Below, one piece after another: positions 33,883-43,164 of a DNA stretch of 64,000 nt. This DNA comes from Tritrichomonas foetus (Eukaryota; Parabasalia; Tritrichomonadida; Tritrichomonadidae): the NCBI GenBank assembly GCA_001839685.1, contig MLAK01000565.1, positions 1-64,000 on the forward strand. The letters run 5' to 3'. How positions within the stretch are numbered: position 1 is the first letter of the stretch; every line of letters begins with the position of its first letter. A program made the position numbers and the translations under genes. The notes below the pieces were generated by a model. That model ran no database searches. It saw only the letters and a list, made by a program, of their open reading frames with translations, and was not told the origin of the DNA.

Positions 33883-34920
33883 ATGAATGCCCTTACATCG
33901 AGGTTCCAATTCAAAATACAGGAAGCGCTTAATATACAAGATGACCAAATCGCCAGATTGTCAGAATTGCTTGTGACGTACAAAAGTAAGATCGAAGAAC
34001 TCAGATTAGAATCCGGATATTTAGATCATCAAATATATAGCGCCAAACAAAGCATTAAAAATAACATGAAAGATGCCGATATAAATATAGGAGTTTCAAA
34101 ATCACAAAAAATATCAGAACATCATCAAGAAATTATTTTTCTTCAAGAACAGCACAACCAAGAAATTTTATTCCTTCAAAAAGAATTTGAAAACAAGATT
34201 AGCAGATTTCATGAATTCAGCCAAGAACAATTAAAAGATCAGGAGAATGGCTTTCTTGACGAATTCGAAAAAATACGAAAAGAAATTGCTGAAACTAGAT
34301 CCCAAATTGCTAATTTTGTAAGACCAGAAGAAGACCTTAATTCATCATCACTTAAAATAAAAAATGATTTAATTGTTCATCTTCAGGAAATCGTTGAAAG
34401 CAAATCACGAGAAAGAAAGCAAATTTTATATGATTCAAAAATTCAATTAGAAGAATGTTTAAACATTATTTATGAGCTTGAAGAGAAACATCGAAAAGAA
34501 GCTGAAGAAATTCGAGAGTATAGTGAAGAAAACACTAGAAAATATAAAGCAACACTTCTTGCTTTAAAACAACAACGAAATAATGATATAATAATGTTGA
34601 CTTCACAAAAAAAGAAAGCTGAAGAAGAATTAAAACAATTGACTAAACAATTGAATCAAATGAAAGTTGAGTTTACAAAATCATTTAATGATTCAACAAT
34701 GAAACTGAAGGCTATGAAATCGCTAACAACTCCGGTTCAAAGGCCTGAAAATATTTCGCCAAATGTGGAAATGTCAAAAACTAAAAAGCAAATGGCCAAA
34801 TCGCTTGAAATTAGACAAGAAAAAGAAAATAAACTTAATTCTGTGCGAAAAGAAAATTACCAACTTTTGCAGCAAATTTCAATGATGCGCCATTCAATGA
34901 GATATCCAAATTGTAAATAA
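33883..34920 (+). CDS. Coiled-coil protein, unknown function
   Basis: This 345-residue protein is coiled coil for nearly its whole length, from residue 15 to about 265, then a less ordered basic segment and a final short helix (KENKLNSVRKENYQLLQQIS). Two adjacent HHQEIIFLQEQ/HNQEILFLQKE stretches (about 80-105) are a short internal duplication. No family is recognised; a centrosomal or flagellar structural role is possible but unsupported. The ATG at 33883 is the first in frame. The stop TAA is followed immediately by ATAAA. It converges with the next gene. Confidence 0.75.
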   Translation: MNALTSRFQFKIQEALNIQDDQIARLSELLVTYKSKIEELRLESGYLDHQIYSAKQSIKNNMKDADINIGVSKSQKISEHHQEIIFLQEQHNQEILFLQKEFENKISRFHEFSQEQLKDQENGFLDEFEKIRKEIAETRSQIANFVRPEEDLNSSSLKIKNDLIVHLQEIVESKSRERKQILYDSKIQLEECLNIIYELEEKHRKEAEEIREYSEENTRKYKATLLALKQQRNNDIIMLTSQKKKAEEELKQLTKQLNQMKVEFTKSFNDSTMKLKAMKSLTTPVQRPENISPNVEMSKTKKQMAKSLEIRQEKENKLNSVRKENYQLLQQISMMRHSMRYPNCK

Positions 34921-35231
34921 AATGTTTTTATTGTTACTAAATTTGTATATTATTTTTATTTCACTGGAAAATAAATAGTATGTTTGTTTAAAAAACAATT
35001 CATTATTTGCGGAGTGTTGCAAAAGAGAAATCAAAGATGAACGATAGGATACTATAAATTTAACTCATCCAATTGGAGAAAAAGATTTTATAATTGGACT
35101 GTTCTTTTTTATTGTAAAAAACAATATTTTTTGATGAATTTTTTCTGTAAAGGATTCGTTGCTTTTTCAAGATATTTACCAGCTAGAAATAATTTCTTAT
35201 TTGTTGAATTTACATTTTTAGATGAAAAAGT
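34921..35231. other. Convergent spacer
   Basis: About 310 bp between two 3' ends. AT-rich. Unlike four other convergent spacers in the window it has no minisatellite. Confidence 0.55.
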
Positions 35232-37013
35232 TTATTTTTTTGGTAGTAAGAGATATTTTGGATCATGAAAATATAAAACTTTTTTTAAATCATAATTAAT
35301 CTCCAATAGAAAATCAGAATTATACATAATATTCAAGATAGCCGAATAATAATTCAATTCTGCTATTTCCATCATTTTTTGTGATTTTTCAAAATTTATG
35401 AGAAAGAAATTCACATCAATTTCTTCTTTATGGTAAACTTTTCTATCATTGTAATAGAAAGGCCAAGTTTCCGCTGCATATTTTCCAAAAGAAGTGAAAC
35501 TAAAAATATTTGATTCTCTTAATGCTTTAGATGATAAAGAACGATTATAAATTTTGGAAATCATTCTATAAACTTTTTTAAAATTGAATAAATTATTTTT
35601 TACGATCATTTGCAAACGAACATGATAAGGTAAAGATTTAATAAATGGCATTGCTAATGGAATTTTTACAAAAAAATGATGATCAATTGGAATATTTTGA
35701 AGTTCAGTTTGATCTTTATCATTATTTTCAAGAAAACCTATTTTAAATAATAAATTTACATTCTTATTTGAGATCATTAAAGCTTTTTCTGATGAAATAT
35801 AATCTTTTTTGGATATTTCGGTAATCTGATTTAGAAAATTGGATATGCAATTTGTAGAATCTAAAGAAAAATATTTATCACGATCTTTTCTTGAACCAAA
35901 ATGAGCGTAATGATCACCACTTGTATAGCCAATTATTTCATCATATGGTAAATAGGGACGCCTAGGAAATTTATCTTTATTTGAGTGAAGAGTAACAGTG
36001 TGATAATTTTTTCTGCGCGCACCTCTTTTTGGATGATTAATTTCATTCTCCAAAAATCCAAAAGGAGTCCTTACACGACGACTACTAAATATACAACGAT
36101 CCTTGATTTGATAAGATTCTTGAGGAGGAGATTGACTTGATGGTGGACTTGAAGAAGCTGTTCGAGGAGTAGTTGTTGGCGTTTGTGAATCAAAACTAGT
36201 TTCAAGGAATATATTATTTTTCAATTTATCAGTGAACAAATCATTCATATAAGAAGAAGAATTTTGATCTCTATTATCGAATTGAGATGGAATAACCCTA
36301 TTATCAACTTGAGCCAGTTTGTTCTCATTCATACTCTCATTAAAACCATTATCATTATTTGGGTTCTTGCCATTATTCGAATTAATATTACTTGGATTTG
36401 AATTAGTTTTTAATGTATCATATATTAAACTATTATGATTTTTAGTAGAGTTTCGGATGGTAATTTGATTCATAAGTTTATCAATGTCTATGACATTATG
36501 GAAGTTGTTGTTTACATTATTGTCAATACGAGTGTTAACGTTAGAAGCTGGGATATTTTTCTTAGTTTTTATTTGCTTAGCTGTATTATTAATTTGCGCA
36601 ATTGGAAAATGATTTGTGATATTGTCTGAATTAAAGTTACTATTGTGATTTAGATCAAAATTAGATTTTTTGTTATTTGGTGCGTTATGAATGTTTAGTT
36701 TTTGAGTGTGATTTAACGATAAAACACTCACATTAGTTTTTACTTCTTCTTTTTCTTCATTTTGGTCAGAAATGTTTGGGTGGTTGAGCAAGTTGCAACG
36801 AACAAAATTTTGATGAATATTAAAGAATGGAATGAATGGATCTTCATCATGTGTCTTATTGAAGGAATTAATGATATTTTTCTGTGAAGTACTATTATTA
36901 ATTGGCATTTTAGATTGATATTTTAAAGGCTTGATAATTTCTGATGAAATGTCTCCAGAAGGGGACCCAATATAATCATAACGAATGCCTTGCTGATTAT
37001 TATTTTGATTCAT
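35232..37013 (-). CDS. Asn-rich protein of unknown function
   Basis: A 593-residue protein starting at the ATG at 37013 (MNQNNNQQGIRYDY); the frame extends six codons upstream only through a TTG. The first half is low-complexity, dominated by Asn, Ser and Lys. The region at about 275-300 is Pro/Ser/Thr-rich (TTTPRTASSSPPSSQSPP). The C-terminal third (about 380-593) looks globular, with HHFFVKIPLAMPFIKSLPYH and SFGKYAAETWPFYYND, but I recognise no domain. A basic stretch HPKRGARRKN (about 325) could be a nuclear signal. It is divergent from the gene at 37691. The stop continues into TAAA. Confidence 0.7.
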   Translation of the reverse strand: MNQNNNQQGIRYDYIGSPSGDISSEIIKPLKYQSKMPINNSTSQKNIINSFNKTHDEDPFIPFFNIHQNFVRCNLLNHPNISDQNEEKEEVKTNVSVLSLNHTQKLNIHNAPNNKKSNFDLNHNSNFNSDNITNHFPIAQINNTAKQIKTKKNIPASNVNTRIDNNVNNNFHNVIDIDKLMNQITIRNSTKNHNSLIYDTLKTNSNPSNINSNNGKNPNNDNGFNESMNENKLAQVDNRVIPSQFDNRDQNSSSYMNDLFTDKLKNNIFLETSFDSQTPTTTPRTASSSPPSSQSPPQESYQIKDRCIFSSRRVRTPFGFLENEINHPKRGARRKNYHTVTLHSNKDKFPRRPYLPYDEIIGYTSGDHYAHFGSRKDRDKYFSLDSTNCISNFLNQITEISKKDYISSEKALMISNKNVNLLFKIGFLENNDKDQTELQNIPIDHHFFVKIPLAMPFIKSLPYHVRLQMIVKNNLFNFKKVYRMISKIYNRSLSSKALRESNIFSFTSFGKYAAETWPFYYNDRKVYHKEEIDVNFFLINFEKSQKMMEIAELNYYSAILNIMYNSDFLLEINYDLKKVLYFHDPKYLLLPKK

Positions 37014-37117
37014 TTTCAGAACAATACACAAGAATGATTTAGTGAAATTTGGATAATGTTCAGAAAAAGTGATACATCATCACTGAAAAAGTTCATCTTA
37101 TTCAATCACAATTTCGA

Positions 37118-37126
37118 ACTTTTTGA
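37118..37126. promoter_or_regulatory. ACTTTTTGA motif upstream of the Asn-rich gene
   Basis: An exact copy of the recurring motif about 105 bp upstream of the ATG at 37013. A related TGAAAAAGTT lies at about 37084-37093. Confidence 0.35.
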
Positions 37127-37242
37127 TAAAAATATGAAAAATGAGAAAATTCAGGTTAATATTTTTCGAATTTGATTGCATGTTTATAACCATGAGATAA
37201 TTATTGTAATATTGGTATAATTTATTTTGTCATAATTTTATT

Positions 37243-37470
37243 TTATAAAATCGATTTTGAACTTTTTTTTATCAAATAATACCGTAAAAGTGACATTTTC
37301 TTTTTATTTCGTATCATGTTAATTTTTGGACGAAATTGGATTAAATTTTCTATTAGTTCTGAATCTTTGTTTTCACAACATCGATATGCATAACAATGAA
37401 AAGTCAATGCAGCAGTTTGATCAGTTGCATATTTTTCAATTGGTTCATTCAAAAAGCTTTGAGCTGACAT
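37243..37470 (-). pseudogene. Possible ankyrin-repeat remnant
   Basis: A 75-residue frame from the ATG at 37470. It contains CYAYRCCENKDSELIENLIQ and FRPKINMI, which resemble one degenerate ankyrin repeat (HYAC...N..LI..LI......IN). No upstream continuation in the same frame has a proper start, and the stretch lies inside a divergent promoter region. Probably a broken fragment of a trichomonad ankyrin gene; it could also be chance. Confidence 0.3.
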
Positions 37471-37508
37471 CTGATTAATCAAACTTTTCACCTAACATGC
37501 CAAAAGGA

Positions 37509-37526
37509 TTTCACCTTAAGGTGAAA
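37509..37526. repeat. 18-bp perfect palindrome
   Basis: tttcaccttaaggtgaaa reads the same on both strands. It lies about 165 bp upstream of the gene at 37691, next to an inverted repeat at 37552-37600. Confidence 0.75.
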
Positions 37527-37551
37527 AAATACCAATTCAAATGAGATATCA

Positions 37552-37600
37552 AACTTTTTAACAACTTATTCAAATTTCCCATGAAAGTTGTTAAAAAGTT
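37552..37600. repeat. 16-bp inverted repeat built from the AACTTTTT motif
   Basis: Arms aactttttaacaactt (37552-37567) and its exact reverse complement (37585-37600) are separated by 17 bp. It lies about 90 bp upstream of the gene at 37691. Confidence 0.75.
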
Positions 37601-37650
37601 ATTAGACTTATTATTTCAATTGAATCATCGATTGAGAATGTAATTTGATG

Positions 37651-37659
37651 ACTTTTTGA
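37651..37659. promoter_or_regulatory. ACTTTTTGA motif upstream of gene at 37691
   Basis: Exact copy of the recurring motif, 31 bp before the ATG. Function inferred from recurrence. Confidence 0.4.
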
Positions 37660-37690
37660 TTGAGATCGTTAGTGAAAGTTAGAATAGACA

Positions 37691-39259
37691 ATGGAAGGAC
37701 AAGAGTCCTTTCCATCACAAGAAAACTCGACAGATCTTACAATGTATGCACATTCAGTTGATTCAATGACCAACTTTCCACCATCCGATCGAGATGAGAT
37801 GAATATTTTTTTCAACAATTATTCCAGTAATTTTGATCCCGATATAATTCCGAGAGAAAGCCCATTATCATTCAAAAATCTATCCAACTCGCTCACATCG
37901 CTTCCTGATTCCAAGATTTTACCAGAAGCCAAATGCCGCCAAAGCCTTCCAAACATTAGCATGAAACGACTTTCTGTGATTTATTCACCACCGCCAAATC
38001 AAGACAGACCAAACTCCTCAAATAACGCATCAAAAATTAATTCATCCGATATCAAATCCGAAAAGAACGAAAAGATGAACGATCATAGTTCTGTAGAAGA
38101 TGGCTCGCCAGCCAGCAAATCGAGTGAAAATAAAAACATTCAACACGTTGTGCCAATGGATCACATCGATCCAAAACTGTATCTCGATTTAACAGGTTTT
38201 ACGCAAGGGTATGACAGTGAGCAAGGCTCCGGAAGAATCCCACCGAGACTCGCTAGAATTGTTACTCAACCAAAAGATAGTGTTTTTTATTTAGCATTAT
38301 GCGGAGTTGATATTTCGGGATACAATAAAGGCACCATTAGAGAAACAGTTGTTGAGCTGAAACGATATCTAAGCATCTGTGTTGAAAAACGCTATATTGC
38401 TGAATGCGCCTATTTGGAAGACATTATTGATTCAATTCAATTTGAAGGAAAATTGTTGCAAAAATTGGATGATGCACCAATAATTGGTCAAACTGAAGAT
38501 CAACTTGATGAAGCAGTAACAAACTTCGAAGAGAAAGAAACACAATGGCGTAACTTAATGACCAAATTGGATGCTGAAGAAAAAATCACTCTTGATGATT
38601 TAGAAAGTAAATTCAAAATTGATTGTGAAAATTTGGAGATTGAATGGTCATCACATTCGAAACTGAAACAATTTAATAAACCATCGAAGAATTTAATGGA
38701 ATTACGCAGTGTAGCGAGAAATTTAATGAAAACCAGAAGATTTAATGAATCAGTAAAAATGCTTGAAATTATCGCCAAACGCGAAAAAGAAGACGGAATT
38801 CGCGCATCTCAAAAAATGCAAGAAGCATATAATGTTGCTCAACAAAATTTGGAAAAACAATATCGAAATGAAGTTGAAAATACAAAAATTGCTTTTCAAA
38901 AGAAACGAAATGCGATTGAAAAGAAAAAATCAATTTCTTTATTGTCTTATAATCGAAGAGTGGACAAATTAGAAAAAACATTAGATATGCAAATCGAAAA
39001 TACGAAAACGATCGAACGTACAATTAAAAAAGAGGTTAAAGCTCCAAATCGAACAGTATTTTCAAATGCCTATATTAAAAAAGGAAATAATTTGATTTTA
39101 CCGCCAATTATGCCTATAACAAGAAAAACTCTGCCAAACTCACGGCCAACTTCATCTATGAAAAAAGGAAATCATCCCAACAGGAGAAATACACAACTAT
39201 CTCGGCCAAGTAGTAAAATGGGAATGAGAGGATCAAGTTCGGGATATAGTAATATCTAA
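37691..39259 (+). CDS. Trichomonad-type coiled-coil protein, unknown function
   Basis: A 522-residue protein. The first 150 residues are Ser/Asn-rich and probably disordered. A conserved-looking core (about 180-275) holds GRIPPRLARIVTQPKD, YLALCGVDISGYNKGTIRET and VELKRYLSICVEKRYIAECA. It is followed by a long coiled coil (about 280-450) with ELRSVARNLMKTRRFNESVK, and a basic Ser/Pro/Arg-rich tail. The domain pattern recalls a large family of uncharacterised trichomonad proteins, but I cannot name it. A cytoskeletal role is a guess. It converges with the PFA-DSP gene across a minisatellite. Confidence 0.75.
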   Translation: MEGQESFPSQENSTDLTMYAHSVDSMTNFPPSDRDEMNIFFNNYSSNFDPDIIPRESPLSFKNLSNSLTSLPDSKILPEAKCRQSLPNISMKRLSVIYSPPPNQDRPNSSNNASKINSSDIKSEKNEKMNDHSSVEDGSPASKSSENKNIQHVVPMDHIDPKLYLDLTGFTQGYDSEQGSGRIPPRLARIVTQPKDSVFYLALCGVDISGYNKGTIRETVVELKRYLSICVEKRYIAECAYLEDIIDSIQFEGKLLQKLDDAPIIGQTEDQLDEAVTNFEEKETQWRNLMTKLDAEEKITLDDLESKFKIDCENLEIEWSSHSKLKQFNKPSKNLMELRSVARNLMKTRRFNESVKMLEIIAKREKEDGIRASQKMQEAYNVAQQNLEKQYRNEVENTKIAFQKKRNAIEKKKSISLLSYNRRVDKLEKTLDMQIENTKTIERTIKKEVKAPNRTVFSNAYIKKGNNLILPPIMPITRKTLPNSRPTSSMKKGNHPNRRNTQLSRPSSKMGMRGSSSGYSNI

Positions 39260-39320
39260 TTCAAAGGGGAAAAATGTTTGTAGTTTTATAAAATACCGGA
39301 TTTTTGATTTTAAATTTTAT

Positions 39321-39496
39321 GATTGATGTTTGAATGTTATAATTGATGTTTGAATGTTATCATTGATGTTTGAACGTTATCATTGATGTTTGAATGTTAT
39401 CATTGATGTTTGAATGTTATCATTGATGTTTGAATGTTATAATTGATGTTTGAATGTTATAATTGATGTTTGAATGTTATAATTGATGTTTGAAAG
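39321..39496. repeat. 20-bp minisatellite in convergent spacer
   Basis: Nine copies of (a/c/g)attgatgtttgaatgttat, with starts exactly every 20 bp from 39321. The third copy has one change (gaacgttat) and the last decays. It starts about 60 bp after a plus-strand stop and ends about 240 bp before the minus-strand stop at 39734. Confidence 0.95.
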
Positions 39497-39733
39497 TTTT
39501 TCTTCTGTGAATATCGACTTAAATTCAAGTTCATGTGATTTTCTGAGTAGCTTTACAATAATAACCGGATTCCGAACAGTAATACAATAAAAATTGCATG
39601 AATACAAAAAGAGAAAAAATGAAAATATAATAAAAAAATTAAAAATTATAACAAAATATTTAAATAAATTCACAGAAAATACGTGTTGAAGCATCTTGAC
39701 ATAAATCAAGCACCTGCTTTCCAAATAACATAT

Positions 39734-40273
39734 TTATTCCAAATTTTTCAGCCATGATGGAAAATTCTCAGTATCAAACTCGTCTTTCGGTAATTCAAAA
39801 AGTTCAATATACCTCTCGTCAATTTGTCTTGCCTTTGTTCCTGCAAAACAGCGATACTCATCAAAAATTGAAGTGAGTGACCAATTCTGCAATTTCCTTA
39901 AACATCCGACAACTGTTCCAGTTCGATGAGTTCCTTTATTGCAGTGAACGAAAATTGGGTGGTTTCGTACATCTGTTAAGTGGCGCAGGGCCTCAACCAT
40001 TTGCTCATTGGGTATGGTTTTGAATGGGGCTTTGTTGCCCTCCATTTGAACTGTGATGAGTGTGATTCCGTTTTCCTTTAAAAATTCGAGATTTGTTGGC
40101 GGATAATCTTCCTCGCAGAGAAATAAAAGCGTTTTCAATCCGAGATTTTTAAGAAAAGAAAAATTACTGTAATTTGGATAAGCGCCACGATATACTCCTT
40201 GAGCAACCATTGAGAAGTTAACAGGAGGAACAATGATTTCTTCTGGATTCGATCTTGATATTAAGTTGATCAT
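39734..40273 (-). CDS. PFA-DSP/Siw14-type atypical dual-specificity phosphatase
   Basis: A 179-residue cysteine phosphatase of the plant-and-fungi atypical DSP (Siw14) family; characterised members hydrolyse the 5-beta-phosphate of inositol pyrophosphates. It opens with VPPVNFSMVAQGVYRGAYPN, the family's PP.NF..V..GVYRS..P pattern. The P-loop HCNKGTHRTG has Cys111 and Arg117, and its CNKG/HRTG form is typical of Siw14. The general DSP core runs to YRCFAGTKARQIDERYIELF. The start is set at the ATG at 40273 because the family block begins soon after; an upstream in-frame ATG at 40345 would add 24 hydrophobic/aromatic residues. The stop overlaps TAAATA. Confidence 0.9.
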   Translation of the reverse strand: MINLISRSNPEEIIVPPVNFSMVAQGVYRGAYPNYSNFSFLKNLGLKTLLFLCEEDYPPTNLEFLKENGITLITVQMEGNKAPFKTIPNEQMVEALRHLTDVRNHPIFVHCNKGTHRTGTVVGCLRKLQNWSLTSIFDEYRCFAGTKARQIDERYIELFELPKDEFDTENFPSWLKNLE

Positions 40274-40598
40274 TTGTAAATAAATGTAAACTATTGAATA
40301 ATTACTATTCAAAAATCCACATTGTAAATACTGTTCATAGATCATTGGTTGAACGTGATATAATACACTATAGAAAGGGGAATGACTTCAAAATCATTTT
40401 GTGCTTATGAATTCTTAATAATAAATAGAAACATGTCACATCAAATTTGATTGAATCAAATTCGAGATGTGAAATCGTCCGTTATAACAATTTGAAAGAT
40501 ACGCCAAATTAAAATAATATGCATATATTTAATAAATAATAAAAATAATTAATAAAAAGGATATATAATATATCAATTTTTTTAAAACAATGGAAATT

Positions 40599-41636
40599 TT
40601 AAGCGTCAATGGCCATAACTGCTCTATATATTGGCCCTCTTACGCTTTGATAAGATCTCCTTTCATCAATTTTAATATAATCATTACCTGACAACCTGAG
40701 TTTTGTGAAATAGCCGTCACTTTTTGAAATTAAATCATCAGCGAGGGATAGAATCTTTTGATCATCACAAGCACTGAATGTCTTATTCTTTTTAATACTA
40801 GCGACAAGGTCTTTTAATGGAATTGATCTTTTCTTTAATGAACTGAATGAAAGGTTAAATATATCAGCCATTTTCAAAACTTCTTCATTTTGTTTATTTG
40901 CGCCTATTGAAAATAATGTTTGATTCAAATGAACTTTTTCTTGGACTTTTTTAACAAGGTCAAAATAGTTGCTTAAATTTTGACAAGATTTTGGAACTTG
41001 TTGCTCAGATTCGTTAAATGGAATTTCAGATGCACTTAACTTTTGCTTGATGTAAGGTTGTAATGACTCAGCGAGACTAACTTGTTTAGTAATTTCAGGT
41101 GGCTTTAAATCAACTGGAATAATTTCTGGGCATGTTTCGATATCAAATTGATGATGCCAAACTCGGACTTCTTTGGGCGGGCGTTGACCAATTGAATTTA
41201 AGAATTTGTTATGTTCACTTCGAACAATATCTGTCAAATAATTTCTCGCGTATTCAACTAAGTTTGGAATCGGTTCGCCTGAAACTAAATTTATGTGGAG
41301 TTGATGTGGTAAATTTCTTCTCTTATCTTCATACCATTGTAACGTGATTGCGCCTTCTGGTAAAATTCGAACGCATTTGCAAAGTGAAATTTGATTAAAA
41401 GTATGTCTTGTCTGTCTCTCAACGACATCACGAACTTTTGATAAATTTGATACTTGCCTTCTCATTAAATATGTTTTGAGTATGGTAAGGAGTGCTTTGG
41501 TTTGCGAAAAGATAATTTCATACCTTTCTGGTAAAGGAAGATAACTGACAAGATCAGAATGTTTGATTGGTGCTTCGCTTCTGGAATCTTGAAGGAGATA
41601 TTCGAATCTAGATGCATCTAAATGATCAAGATTCAT
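40599..41636 (-). CDS. CDT1: DNA replication licensing factor CDT1
   Basis: A 345-residue CDT1, the factor that loads the MCM2-7 helicase with ORC and CDC6 in G1. The N-terminal winged helix (about 31-118) has LPLPERYEIIFSQTKALLTI, DVVERQTRHTFNQISLCKCV and RILPEGAITLQWYED, matching the CDT1 LP..Y..L...F...D......R...TF..L...V......F....L.QI..I.PE pattern. The C-terminal half (about 215-340) is helical with DLVKKVQEKV and LADDLISKSDGYFT, consistent with the MCM-binding winged helix. It lacks the long N-terminal regulatory extension of animal CDT1 (546 residues in human), so no PIP degron is visible. It is divergent from the LRR gene, with 141 bp between ATGs. The stop continues into TAAA. Confidence 0.83.
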   Translation of the reverse strand: MNLDHLDASRFEYLLQDSRSEAPIKHSDLVSYLPLPERYEIIFSQTKALLTILKTYLMRRQVSNLSKVRDVVERQTRHTFNQISLCKCVRILPEGAITLQWYEDKRRNLPHQLHINLVSGEPIPNLVEYARNYLTDIVRSEHNKFLNSIGQRPPKEVRVWHHQFDIETCPEIIPVDLKPPEITKQVSLAESLQPYIKQKLSASEIPFNESEQQVPKSCQNLSNYFDLVKKVQEKVHLNQTLFSIGANKQNEEVLKMADIFNLSFSSLKKRSIPLKDLVASIKKNKTFSACDDQKILSLADDLISKSDGYFTKLRLSGNDYIKIDERRSYQSVRGPIYRAVMAIDA

Positions 41637-41755
41637 ATGGATTTCTATTTTTAAACGGACAAGGATTTCTTTTTGACGTTTTTTTGAATAGTAATATGGC
41701 CATATTCAGAAATTTGTAAAGTATAGAAAATTGCATATTTAGTGGCTAGTTATAT

Positions 41756-41760
41756 TCATA
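41756..41760 (+). promoter_or_regulatory. Candidate initiator TCATA of LRR gene
   Basis: TCATA with its A 20 nt before the ATG at 41778. It overlaps a CATAAAAAGTTTGA stretch resembling the recurring upstream motif. Confidence 0.3.
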
Positions 41761-41777
41761 AAAAGTTTGATTTAATA

Positions 41778-42677
41778 ATGAGCAAAAAAACACCTAAAAA
41801 AGAATCCCAGCCACAGCTTAATGTAATATCTTATGCTAATCAAGGTCTCACAAACCTTTCATCTGTTTCAATTCAAGTCCCTATTGATACACTTGAATTA
41901 TCAGGAAATCCTATTAAAAACTTTTTTGGATTGAAAGTTTTGCCATCAATAAACATTATTGAATGTTCAAACACACAATTGAATTCATTTTATTACTTCC
42001 CTCAGCAAGAGGGTGTGAAATCATTTTTCTGCTATAAAACATCACTTGCTGGTCATCAATCACTAAATGTAATGTGTGCTATCGTATTTGGTGATTCACT
42101 TGAGTCAGTAAACGGAACATTGCTGAATAGCAGCACCAAAAAAATGGCATCGATAATGAAAGATGAAATTCGCCCGTTATTAGTAAATGGGTGGATTATT
42201 CAAAATTTTGATCCAGTTTGTCTTGTTAATACTTCAACAAGACAGAGGAAAACTTTCTTTTTTGATTTTAATGAACCGAGCAATCACAATCGTGCTGACA
42301 AAGAAAACTTGACTGAAACAAATGAAAATCATAATTCATGTCCAAATGAAAATGAACAAGAAGTTTATTTGATTTCTTCTGATGATGAAGATGTTTATTT
42401 GAATATTCTAAAAGATGAGCAAAATGAGCATGTGAAATCCATACAAGAAATTGATGCAGAAGGAGATGAAATTGAGCTGAAATCCACATTTATGAAACTA
42501 CAAGAAGTAATTTTAAATGAAATGAAACGGCCTGATATCATTTCTAATTTATCAAAAAGTGGTCGAACAACAGCAGCTAGCACGAGGCCTTCTACAGCTC
42601 TCAAAAACACCCCACTACAGTCACCAAAACAGGAGGAGAATAAAAAACGATCACCACCCAAAGGAACTCGTCATTAA
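41778..42677 (+). CDS. Leucine-rich-repeat-like protein
   Basis: A 299-residue protein from the ATG at 41778 (MSKKTPKKESQPQ); the frame is open upstream only through a GTG. Residues about 15-90 form three or so LRR-like strands (GLTNLSSVSIQVPIDTLELS, NPIKNFFGLKVLPSINIIEC). The cap KKMASIMKDEIRPLLVNGWI follows. The second half is acidic and disordered, with SSDDEDVYL, and a basic Ser/Thr/Pro tail ends in KKRSPPKGTRH. Function unknown; such short LRR proteins often act as adaptors. It shares a 141-bp promoter with CDT1. Confidence 0.7.
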   Translation: MSKKTPKKESQPQLNVISYANQGLTNLSSVSIQVPIDTLELSGNPIKNFFGLKVLPSINIIECSNTQLNSFYYFPQQEGVKSFFCYKTSLAGHQSLNVMCAIVFGDSLESVNGTLLNSSTKKMASIMKDEIRPLLVNGWIIQNFDPVCLVNTSTRQRKTFFFDFNEPSNHNRADKENLTETNENHNSCPNENEQEVYLISSDDEDVYLNILKDEQNEHVKSIQEIDAEGDEIELKSTFMKLQEVILNEMKRPDIISNLSKSGRTTAASTRPSTALKNTPLQSPKQEENKKRSPPKGTRH

Positions 42678-43164
42678 TTTTGGCAGAAGCTTTCGAAATT
42701 TCGGTTTTTGTGAATAAAAAGACGATTTGCATTTGTGGTTTACTTAATCATATTTCTTTTTCTTTTAGTATTTGAAATATTGACAAGAAAGTATGCACTT
42801 AAGAAAGTATTCACTTAAGAAAGAATGTTATTAAGAAAGAATGTTATTAAGAAAGAATGTTAATAAAAAAGAATGTACTTAAGACTACATTAGATTAAAT
42901 AAGATCTAATTATGTCTAATGATTTACTCGCTGAGTCCAAAACGATTTTCATTTAGATCATTCATAAATTTTCAAACTATCTCTCAAAAAATTCTTTAAC
43001 GAATAATGCAAAAGATTTCCCTGCAATTTCAAAATATTTTTACACAAAACTTCACTGAATATTACAAGGGTGATTTGCAAAAAAATACAGGCAAAACATG
43101 AAAAGATGTGTAAATCTAGATATAAAATTTATAAATATTTATAAAGAAGTCGATTGATTGTGAA
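42678..43164. other. Convergent spacer (LRR gene / USP7)
   Basis: About 490 bp. Besides the minisatellite only AT-rich sequence is seen. Confidence 0.6.
42785..42883. repeat. 16-bp minisatellite in convergent spacer
   Basis: Six copies of aagaaagaatgttatt-like units at an exact 16-bp period (42785, 42801, 42817, 42833, 42849, 42865). The array starts 107 bp after the LRR gene stop and lies about 280 bp before the USP7 stop. Confidence 0.92.
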
